NCBI GenBank assembly: GCA_004376435.1
Contig: SOJS01000031.1
Span: forward strand, 1-5,679
From: Dehalococcoidia bacterium
GTDB lineage: Bacteria; Chloroflexota; Dehalococcoidia; Dehalococcoidales; JAUVZE01
Reading direction: 5' to 3'
DNA length: 5,679 nt
Below the pieces are notes generated by a model, which ran no database searches, was not told where the DNA came from, and saw nothing but the letters and a program-made list of their open reading frames with translations. Shown here piece by piece: positions 1 to 5,269 of the stretch. The translations under genes and the position numbers were made by a program. The number at the start of each line of letters is the position of its first letter. Position 1 is the first letter of the stretch.

Positions 1-1174
1 CCATATCCACGCCGAAGAAACAGGGGTAGCGGATGGGCGGGGCACAGATGCGCATGTGAACCTCTTTAGCTCCTGCCTTTTTCAGTAGTTTTACCACTTT
101 AGGTGTGGTCGTGCCGCGGACAATGCTATCATCAACCACTACCAGCCGCTTGCCGTCCAGCATCTGGGGTAGGGGGTTGAACTTCAGCTTCACACCCAGG
201 TCTCGGATGCGCTGGTCAGGTTCAATAAAGGTCCGGCCGACATAGCGGTTCTTGAGCAGACCTTCGCTCAGCGGGATGTTTGACTGGTGGGAGTAACCAA
301 GGGCGGCGGCGATCGCTGAATCAGGGACACCGATGACTAAGTCGGTATCTACCGGGTGCTCCTCAGCCAGCCCCTTTCCCATAGCCTGCCGCGCCAGGTG
401 GAGTAGCCGACCGTTAATGACGCTATCGGGGCGGGCGAAGTAGATATACTCAAAGATGCATAACGCTCTCCTTGAGGACTCCTCCCGGTAGCTATCAACA
501 CCGTTCTCGGTAATAGAGACTATCTCGCCCGGTTCAACCTCGCGGATGAAGTTAGCACCGATATGGTCAAGAGCACAGCTTTCTGAGGCGAGAACCCAGC
601 CACCATTAATAGCTCCCAGGCACAAGGGGCGGACACCAAAGGGGTCACGGATGCCAAACAGAGCGTGATTGGTCATAATTACCAGGGAATATGCCCCCTG
701 CAGCCGATGCATGGCATACCTTATCCTGTCCACCCAGTTTTTCTCGGTGGAGGAGAGGATAAGGCTGGCGATGACCTCGGTATCGGTAGAGCTGTGGAAG
801 GCGTAGCCCTGACCACAGAGTTCCTCGTAGAGGTGTCCGGAATTGATGATATTTCCGTTGTGGGCGATGGCAATAGTATCTTCGCCCCTGCTCACTATAA
901 TCGGCTGGACATTAGCCGCGTGGCTGGAACCGGTGGTGGAGTAGCGGTTATGACCGATGGCAATATTCCCGCTTAACCGGCTTAATGAATCCTCGTTAAA
1001 TACCTGGGATACCAGACCCATCCGGGCATAAACCCGAAGCTTCTTGCCATCAGTGGTGGCAATACCGGCGCTTTCCTGACCGCGGTGCTGAAGGGCAAAC
1101 AGGGCAAAAAAGGTAAGCCGAGCTACATCTTCACCGGGGGCATAGACACCAAAAACGCCACAACTCTCGTGCAA
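1..1174 (-). CDS. purF: Amidophosphoribosyltransferase (glutamine PRPP amidotransferase), C-terminus cut by window edge
   Basis: Transfers glutamine-derived ammonia to PRPP, giving 5-phosphoribosylamine, the committed step of cytosolic purine synthesis. I translated 391 uninterrupted residues; about 80 C-terminal residues lie beyond position 1. The N-terminal Ntn glutaminase domain (about 5-235) begins MHESCGVFG, with nucleophile Cys5, and has HNRYSTTG (75-82), HNGN (105-108) and STD (129-131). The phosphoribosyltransferase domain carries KNRYVGRTF (308-316) and the PRPP loop VVVDDSIVRGTT (345-356). Cys239 (RALCIFEY) and Cys385 (YPCFFG) match the first two [4Fe-4S] ligands of the Bacillus-type enzyme; the last two would lie outside the window. 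An in-frame TAA at 1199-1201 and no ATG or GTG before the Cys leave TTG at 1172-1174 as the only conventional start. The gene is 94 nt downstream of tlyA, with its own promoter. Confidence 0.97.
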   Translation of the reverse strand, partial: MHESCGVFGVYAPGEDVARLTFFALFALQHRGQESAGIATTDGKKLRVYARMGLVSQVFNEDSLSRLSGNIAIGHNRYSTTGSSHAANVQPIIVSRGEDTIAIAHNGNIINSGHLYEELCGQGYAFHSSTDTEVIASLILSSTEKNWVDRIRYAMHRLQGAYSLVIMTNHALFGIRDPFGVRPLCLGAINGGWVLASESCALDHIGANFIREVEPGEIVSITENGVDSYREESSRRALCIFEYIYFARPDSVINGRLLHLARQAMGKGLAEEHPVDTDLVIGVPDSAIAAALGYSHQSNIPLSEGLLKNRYVGRTFIEPDQRIRDLGVKLKFNPLPQMLDGKRLVVVDDSIVRGTTTPKVVKLLKKAGAKEVHMRICAPPIRYPCFFGVDM

Positions 1175-1183
1175 GTCTACCTG

Positions 1184-1189
1184 CCTCTC
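1184..1189 (-). promoter_or_regulatory. Shine-Dalgarno of purF supporting a TTG start
   Basis: On the minus strand GAGAGG lies 9 nt before the TTG at 1174-1172. This is normal ribosome-binding spacing, and it sits just after the in-frame stop at 1199-1201. It supports translation starting at TTG, which puts catalytic Cys at residue 5. It is a moderate rather than perfect match, and a second GG-rich patch (CAGGT) lies closer to the start. Confidence 0.6.
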
Positions 1190-1219
1190 AAGTCGCCTTT
1201 AACTAACCCTACCATTTAA

Positions 1220-1249
1220 ATTATAGCCTATTTCCTACCTGGGGGTCAA
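1220..1249 (-). promoter_or_regulatory. Sigma-70 type promoter of purF
   Basis: Reading the minus strand, a -35 box TTGACC (1249-1244) and a perfect -10 box TATAAT (1225-1220) are separated by 18 bp. Transcription would begin near 1213, leaving a leader of about 39 nt before the TTG start. That is too short for a purine riboswitch, and I see no purine aptamer. The match and the position in the only gap between tlyA and purF make this the best-supported promoter in the window. Confidence 0.8.
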
Positions 1250-1268
1250 TTTACTAATTATGCCACCG

Positions 1269-2009
1269 CTACTCCTGGCAGCGGCATTTCAGCCTCAAGA
1301 GGACAAAAAACTCCTTATTCCCGGCAGCGCCGGAAATAGGTGATGCCACCAATCCCCCTAGCCTGAAGCTATGCTCTGTCAGCCAGCAAATAAACCGCCC
1401 CAGCACCCGGGCATGAATTATTGGCTGCTTAATTATCCCTCCCTTCCCCACCTCCTGCTTTCTAGCCTCAAACTGGGGCTTTAGGAGCACTACCAGATAA
1501 CCACTGCTCTTAAGCAGCTTTGTTATCGCTGGTATCACCTTCTCCACCGAGATAAAGGACAAATCTAAAGTGGCCAGGTCTATTTTCTCGGGTAGGGGGA
1601 TGGGGTAGCGGGCGTTTATTCTCTCCATGACTACTACCCGCTTATCCTGCCTCAGGCGATAGTCCAGCTGACCGTAGCCGACATCTATAGCATAGACCCG
1701 GCTGGCACCTCTTTTTAAGAGGCAGTCGGTAAAGCCACCAGTTGACGCCCCGATATCGGTGGCTACCTTACCCGAAACATCAAGCCCAAACTGGTCAAGG
1801 GCATAGTCAAGCTTGACCCCGCCGCGGCTAACAAAAGGAGGCGGCTCAAGGATGGTAATTGCCGCCTCTTCATTTACCAGTGTCCCGGCTTTTATAGCCG
1901 TTTTCCCTGCAACCACCACCTCCCCAGCCATAATAAGAGCCTGAGCTTTAGCACGGCTCTCCGCCAGCCCCCTCTCCACTATTAAGCTATCAATTCGCCT
2001 TTTTGCCAC
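1269..2009 (-). CDS. tlyA: TlyA family S4-domain rRNA 2'-O-methyltransferase (cytidine-2'-O)
   Basis: 246 residues, a usual length for TlyA, which uses SAM to methylate ribose 2'-OH of cytidine in rRNA (16S and/or 23S, depending on subtype). An S4 RNA-binding domain fills about residues 4-55 (RIDSLIVERGLAESRAKAQ). A conserved linker FVSRGGVKLDYAL leads into an FtsJ-like Rossmann domain: SAM-binding motif DIGASTGGFTDCLL (85-98), AIDVGYGQL (107-115), LDLSFIS (148-154) and LLKPQFE (175-181). The expected K-D-K-E tetrad maps to Lys66, Asp149, Lys177 and Glu233. The start is GTG at 2009-2007, giving MAKRRID, as expected for the family. It lies 6 nt after the dnaN stop with no clear Shine-Dalgarno (the upstream bases are GGTAATACCCA), so translation is probably coupled to dnaN. 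Some homologues are annotated as haemolysins; that is not supported as the biochemical role. The exact rRNA target cannot be read from sequence. Confidence 0.95.
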   Translation of the reverse strand: MAKRRIDSLIVERGLAESRAKAQALIMAGEVVVAGKTAIKAGTLVNEEAAITILEPPPFVSRGGVKLDYALDQFGLDVSGKVATDIGASTGGFTDCLLKRGASRVYAIDVGYGQLDYRLRQDKRVVVMERINARYPIPLPEKIDLATLDLSFISVEKVIPAITKLLKSSGYLVVLLKPQFEARKQEVGKGGIIKQPIIHARVLGRFICWLTEHSFRLGGLVASPISGAAGNKEFFVLLRLKCRCQE

Positions 2010-2015
2010 TGGGTA

Positions 2016-3149
2016 TTACCACTGGACAAACATCGGCATGATAACGTGGATGTAGTTTTCTACTCCCACCGGGCGCAGAACGCCAGGGCTTGACGGGTTG
2101 GTCGTCTCCAGGGCTACCTGGTCTTCATCCAGCACGCTTAAGACATCGGTCAGATACTTGCCGTTAAAGGCAATCTTTGATTCCTCACCCTCAATAGTGG
2201 TATCAATCTCACCGACATCATCCCCCACCTCTTCGGAGCGGGCGGAGATGGTCATCTTGCCCGGCTTTGTTTCACCACCGGGAGTCATCACCATACGGAC
2301 AATGCCGCTGCCATCACGAGCAAAGATGGAGGCTGTCCTGGTCGCCCGCAAAAATTCGGCAACACTAACCACAGCTCGGGTGGTGTAGCTCTTGGGGATA
2401 AGCTGGTCATAATTGGGGAAGGTGCCCTGGACAAGCTGGGAGACCAGCTCAATATTCTTCAGGCGGAACAGGGCCTGGCCCTTGCCGGGGCTTACCGTTA
2501 TCTCAACTGCCTCCTTCTGGTCAGCCATAAACCGGTTTAGCTCGGCCAGAGTCCGCGCCGGAATAATGACCTCGGTCTTCTGGCGGACCGGGGTGGCAAT
2601 GGGTAGCTTGTGGACGGCTAGTCGGAAGCCATCAGCCGCCGCCAGCGTCATTAAATCACCTTCAAGTTTAGTGTCAACGCCGGTAAGCACTGGTCGGGAT
2701 TCCTCAGAAGCGGCGGCAAAGACAACCCGGCTAATTCCCTGACTGAAGTCTGCTACCTCAACCTTGGTGGTGATACCACCCTCAACCTTGGGTATCGGTG
2801 GGAAGTCCTTGGCATCAACGCCGCTTATTCTGGCTTCAAAGCGGGCACATTTTAACTCCAGTGTCTTGGTGCGGGGGGAAAGATTGATATTCACCTTCTC
2901 TTGGGGCAGGGAGCCAATAAACTCGGTGAGAAGTCGGGCGGGGACGGTAATGGCTCCTTCCTCCTCTACCTTGGCGCCAATCCAGCAGCTGATAGCCATT
3001 TCCAGATTGGTGGCAACAAGTTTCAAGCGGGACTGGTCAGTAGTCAGGAGGACATTATTGGTTATGGGCAGGGTCGTTCTGGCGGCTACTGCCCTCCCCA
3101 CCACACTAAGCCCCCGGTTTAGGTTCTCCTGAAGACATGATAGCTTCAT
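2016..3149 (-). CDS. dnaN: DNA polymerase III subunit beta (sliding clamp)
   Basis: 377 residues, normal for the bacterial beta clamp, the homodimeric ring that tethers the replicative polymerase and other DNA-handling proteins to DNA. The three repeated clamp folds fit about 1-120, 128-250 and 252-377. Recognisable blocks are TLPITNNVLL (26-35), VATNLEMAI (45-53), GAITVPARLL (65-74), DAKDFPPIP (112-120), AAADGFRLAVHKLP (170-183), VQGTFPNYDQLIP (240-252), IAFNGKYLTDVL (326-337) and the C-terminal VIMPM (369-373). The tail runs on as FVQW, slightly past the usual end. I start at ATG 3149-3147 (MKLSCLQENL), which has a strong GGAGG 7 nt upstream. A longer frame from TTG at 3200 adds 17 residues foreign to the family and covers the ribosome-binding site. 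Unusually, dnaN here follows moaC and precedes tlyA rather than sitting beside dnaA. It appears to have its own promoter. Confidence 0.97.
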   Translation of the reverse strand: MKLSCLQENLNRGLSVVGRAVAARTTLPITNNVLLTTDQSRLKLVATNLEMAISCWIGAKVEEEGAITVPARLLTEFIGSLPQEKVNINLSPRTKTLELKCARFEARISGVDAKDFPPIPKVEGGITTKVEVADFSQGISRVVFAAASEESRPVLTGVDTKLEGDLMTLAAADGFRLAVHKLPIATPVRQKTEVIIPARTLAELNRFMADQKEAVEITVSPGKGQALFRLKNIELVSQLVQGTFPNYDQLIPKSYTTRAVVSVAEFLRATRTASIFARDGSGIVRMVMTPGGETKPGKMTISARSEEVGDDVGEIDTTIEGEESKIAFNGKYLTDVLSVLDEDQVALETTNPSSPGVLRPVGVENYIHVIMPMFVQW

Positions 3150-3156
3150 AATACAC

Positions 3157-3161
3157 CCTCC
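3157..3161 (-). promoter_or_regulatory. Strong Shine-Dalgarno fixing the dnaN start
   Basis: The minus strand reads GGAGG, then GTGTATT, then ATG, a 7-nt spacing. This selects ATG at 3149 over the in-frame TTG at 3200. Confidence 0.85.
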
Positions 3162-3188
3162 ATCATTGTCTGGTAGTGGTAAAATAGT

Positions 3189-3217
3189 AGTATATAACAA
3201 TAATTGGTTCTACTCAA
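3189..3217 (-). promoter_or_regulatory. Candidate sigma-70 promoter for dnaN-tlyA
   Basis: On the minus strand TTGAGT (3217-3212) and TATACT (3194-3189) are 17 bp apart, matching the consensus at 4 of 6 and 5 of 6 positions with ideal spacing. The -35 box overlaps the moaC stop codon (3212-3210). Transcription would begin near 3182, giving a leader of about 33 nt before dnaN. The spacer is AT-rich compared with the surroundings, which supports a promoter. The evidence is sequence match and position only. Confidence 0.5.
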
Positions 3218-3686
3218 GGGTAATTACCCCGCTTTTGCCACCACTTTTTCTAATTAGGCGAATGCTCTCTATTTTAATACCACGGTCAACCGCCTTGCAC
3301 ATATCATAGATGGTCAGTGCCGTGATGGCAGTGGCGATAAGTGCCTCCATCTCCACCCCGGTCTGGCCGCTGCTCTTTATAGTAGCCGTAATCTCAACGG
3401 CGCTTTTTCTCTCATCAAGACTGAAATCAACCTTAACCTCCCCGATGGGAATGGGGTGGCAGAGGGGGATTAGGTCAGATGTTTTTTTAGCCGCCATAAT
3501 GCCCGCCAGTTGGGCGGTTGTCAGCACATCGCCCTTGGCCATTTCTCCCTTCCTTAATAGTTCAAGGGTGGAAGGCTTCATTCTGACCACACCCTTGGCG
3601 ACCGCCTCCCGCTTGGTATCGGCTTTGCTGCTAACATCCACCATACGGGGCCTACCGGCATTATCTATGTGGGTCAGCTTTTTCAT
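3210..3686 (-). CDS. moaC: Cyclic pyranopterin monophosphate synthase MoaC
   Basis: 158 residues, full length. MoaC converts the MoaA product, 3',8-cyclo-7,8-dihydro-GTP, to cyclic pyranopterin monophosphate, completing the first stage of molybdenum cofactor synthesis in the cytosol. It matches the family from LTHIDNAGRPRMVDVS onward. Visible signatures are the substrate-site LCHP (75-78), the helix block GVEMEALIATAITALTIYDM (110-129) and Lys51, Asp128 and Lys131, which fall at the same numbers as the catalytic residues of the E. coli enzyme. The start ATG is 1 nt after the moaA stop and has a perfect AGGAGGT ribosome-binding site inside the moaA end. With MoaA just upstream, substrate is made and used by neighbouring products of one transcript. 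Its last codons overlap the candidate dnaN promoter. The remaining Moco genes (moaD, moaE, mogA, moeA) are not in the window. Confidence 0.98.
   Translation of the reverse strand: MKKLTHIDNAGRPRMVDVSSKADTKREAVAKGVVRMKPSTLELLRKGEMAKGDVLTTAQLAGIMAAKKTSDLIPLCHPIPIGEVKVDFSLDERKSAVEITATIKSSGQTGVEMEALIATAITALTIYDMCKAVDRGIKIESIRLIRKSGGKSGVITLE
3218..3229 (-). repeat. Perfect 12-bp palindrome at the 3' end of moaC, next to the dnaN -35 box
   Basis: GGGTAATTACCC reads the same on both strands. It lies within the last moaC codons (Gly-Val-Ile-Thr) and abuts the candidate -35 box of dnaN. A dimeric regulator could bind here, but a 12-bp palindrome can also arise by chance in coding sequence. Any function is speculative. 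Confidence 0.3.
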
Positions 3687-3687
3687 A

Positions 3688-4668
3688 TTAACCTCCTACC
3701 TGGGAAAAAGGTCGGCCTTTGGGCACGGAGCTATCAGCCAGGCGATGGCGAAGCGGCTTTCTGGCGACTGCCGCCTCAATCAGTTTCTTCAGCCCGGCTG
3801 AGGATATACCACTACGTAAGGGCTGCTTTAGGTCTATCTCATCCTCGGCTAATAGACAGGGGCGGAGCTTGCCATCGGCAGTAAGACGCAGGCGGTTGCA
3901 GCCGAAGCAGAAATGCTCGCTAATGGGGGTGATAAAGCCAACCGTGCCCTTAGCTTGAGGAAAACGGAAATACTTGGCTGGTCCATTGCCGACGCTGGGC
4001 AAGCAGGGCACTAGCTCCCCCAGTTGCTGGAGGCGCTTTTTCATATCATTGACCGAGACGAATTGTGAGGCGGTCCTCCCGCCAGCAACTGGCATCGGCT
4101 CAATAAAGCGCACATGCCACTCATGGCTGATAGTTCTGGCGCCAAAATCAAGGAGCTCATCATCATTAACACCAGCCATAACGACCATATTAAGCTTGAC
4201 TGGGTTGAGCCCAGCCGACCTGGCGGCGGCAATACCCGCCAGCACCTCTTCCAGTCTGTTATCGCCGGTAATAGCCTTGAATTTATCTGGTTTGAGTGTG
4301 TCCAGACTGACATTCACCCGCCTCAGCCCGGCCTCCTTCAACTCATCAGCATAGCCAGCGAGGAGAACCCCGTTGCTAGTCAACGAAATATCATCAATGG
4401 CGTCTATCTGTGCCAGCATCCTGATTAGTTGCGGCAGTCCTAACCTGACCAGGGGTTCACCGCCGGTAATCCTTACCTTATTTATTCCCAGCTCAGCGGC
4501 GGCTTGAACTATAGTGCCAATCTCCTCATAGGTAAGGATGGTATCACGGGGCATCAGCTTAATGCCCGTTCTGGGCACACAGTAGGTGCAGTGTAGATTG
4601 CAGCGGTCGGTCACAGAGATGCGCAGATAATCTATTGGACGCTGAAAGGAATCAGATAGTCCGGTCAT
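3688..4668 (-). CDS. moaA: GTP 3',8-cyclase MoaA (radical SAM)
   Basis: 326 residues, full length. MoaA uses SAM and two [4Fe-4S] clusters to turn GTP into 3',8-cyclo-7,8-dihydro-GTP, the substrate of MoaC. The radical-SAM cluster motif CNLHCTYC has Cys23, Cys27 and Cys30 (CX3CX2C), followed by ITGGEPLVR (67-75), the GGEP SAM-contact motif. The C-terminal cluster cysteines are Cys254, Cys257 and Cys271, in CFGCNRLRLTADGKLRPCL (CX2CX13C). Its arginines belong to the known GTP-binding region. The protein ends FSQVGG; the free Gly-Gly tail is conserved and needed in this family. The ATG overlaps the rdgB stop by 4 nt (ATGA). A Shine-Dalgarno GGAGAGG (4677-4683) lies 8 nt upstream inside rdgB, implying coupled translation. 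MoaA activity needs anaerobic or protected conditions for the clusters, consistent with an anaerobe but not proof. Confidence 0.98.
   Translation of the reverse strand: MTGLSDSFQRPIDYLRISVTDRCNLHCTYCVPRTGIKLMPRDTILTYEEIGTIVQAAAELGINKVRITGGEPLVRLGLPQLIRMLAQIDAIDDISLTSNGVLLAGYADELKEAGLRRVNVSLDTLKPDKFKAITGDNRLEEVLAGIAAARSAGLNPVKLNMVVMAGVNDDELLDFGARTISHEWHVRFIEPMPVAGGRTASQFVSVNDMKKRLQQLGELVPCLPSVGNGPAKYFRFPQAKGTVGFITPISEHFCFGCNRLRLTADGKLRPCLLAEDEIDLKQPLRSGISSAGLKKLIEAAVARKPLRHRLADSSVPKGRPFSQVGG
3691..3697 (-). promoter_or_regulatory. moaC Shine-Dalgarno formed by the terminal Gly-Gly codons of moaA
   Basis: On the minus strand the last moaA codons read GTA GGA GGT TAA, followed by T and the moaC ATG. 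The AGGAGGT that spans the Gly-Gly codons is a perfect Shine-Dalgarno at a workable distance from the moaC start, so one hexamer encodes the MoaA C-terminal GG and serves as the moaC ribosome-binding site. Confidence 0.85.
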
Positions 4669-5261
4669 ACCTTTAACCTCTCCAGCAAGCGGTATACTTT
4701 TCTTGCCGCCTGACCGCGGTGGCTAATCTGGTTCTTTACCTCCAGCGGCAGTTCCGCCATTGTCTTATCCAGCCGGGGAAGGTAGAAGATAGGGTCATAG
4801 CCAAAGCCCTCCTCCCCCCTTGGTTCAAAGGTTATCATCCCCTGACACTCTCCATGACAAAGCTCAACCTTCTCCTCTGGTGTGGCTAAGGCAATAACAC
4901 AGCGGAAGCGGGCGGAGCGCTCTGGCCAAGGCACATCCTTGAGCCGTGCCAGCAGATAGCTAACCCTGTCCCTATCTGAAGCCCCCTCGCCAGCATAGCG
5001 GGCGGAAAGCGGACCGGGCTCGCCACCCAGGGCAGCAACCTCCAGCCCGGAATCATCGGCTAGCGTTAGCAGCCGGCTTTTAGCCGCCATGACAGTTGCC
5101 TTTAGTCTGGCATTCTCCTCCAGACTTCCCCCCACCTCGCTGACGGTAGTGGTGATGCCCGCCTCGGCCAGGGTAATCAGCTCAAAGGGGACATTCTGCA
5201 GCAGGCTTCTATACTCACGCACTTTAGCCTGGTTGTTTGTCGCCAGAAGAAGCTTTGCCAT
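4665..5261 (-). CDS. rdgB: XTP/dITP pyrophosphatase (Ham1/RdgB family)
   Basis: 198 residues, the typical length. It hydrolyses non-canonical purine nucleoside triphosphates (XTP, ITP, dITP) to monophosphate and pyrophosphate, keeping deaminated bases out of DNA and RNA. The family signatures are all present: LLLATNNQAKVREY (4-17), which binds the nucleotide; SLEENARLKA (46-55); LADDSGLEV (67-75), with the catalytic and metal-binding aspartates; PGPLSARYAG (82-91); EGFGYDPIF (151-159); and the base-recognition SHRGQA (180-185). The start ATG at 5261 fits the family N-terminus. It lies 8 nt after the fbp stop but has only a poor, too-close AAGG, so translational coupling to fbp is likely. The 3' end overlaps moaA by 4 nt. 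There is no separate promoter that I can see. Confidence 0.97.
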   Translation of the reverse strand: MAKLLLATNNQAKVREYRSLLQNVPFELITLAEAGITTTVSEVGGSLEENARLKATVMAAKSRLLTLADDSGLEVAALGGEPGPLSARYAGEGASDRDRVSYLLARLKDVPWPERSARFRCVIALATPEEKVELCHGECQGMITFEPRGEEGFGYDPIFYLPRLDKTMAELPLEVKNQISHRGQAARKVYRLLERLKV

Positions 5262-5269
5262 GCCCTTAT

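Noticed and set aside
665..976. Plus-strand open frame of 103 codons opposite purF
   Set aside because: It lies antisense to intact, well-conserved purF sequence and its translation resembles no family I recognise. It is a shadow frame.
1231..1245. Short shared string TCCTACCTGGG in the purF promoter spacer and at the moaA end (near 3694-3704)
   Set aside because: Eleven bases, only two copies, in unrelated contexts (promoter spacer versus coding end). Probably chance.
1261..1286. Possible hairpin at the tlyA 3' end (CCGCT pairing with AGCGG, with weaker extensions) as an intrinsic terminator
   Set aside because: Only five strong pairs, a 9-nt loop, overlap with the tlyA stop codon, and TAATTAG rather than a U-run follows on the minus strand. 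Not a convincing terminator.
2098..3132. Plus-strand open frames opposite dnaN
   Set aside because: They are antisense to an intact sliding-clamp gene, with no ribosome-binding sites or recognisable motifs.
3150..3200. N-terminal extension of dnaN from a TTG at 3200
   Set aside because: The added 17 residues are not part of the clamp family and would cover the strong Shine-Dalgarno and the promoter candidate. ATG at 3149 fits better.
3310..4428. Several plus-strand open frames opposite moaC and moaA, plus a minus-strand frame at 4041-4313
   Set aside because: All overlap full-length conserved moaC or moaA in other frames. Their translations are low-complexity, Ser/Ala/Leu-rich, and show no domain signature.
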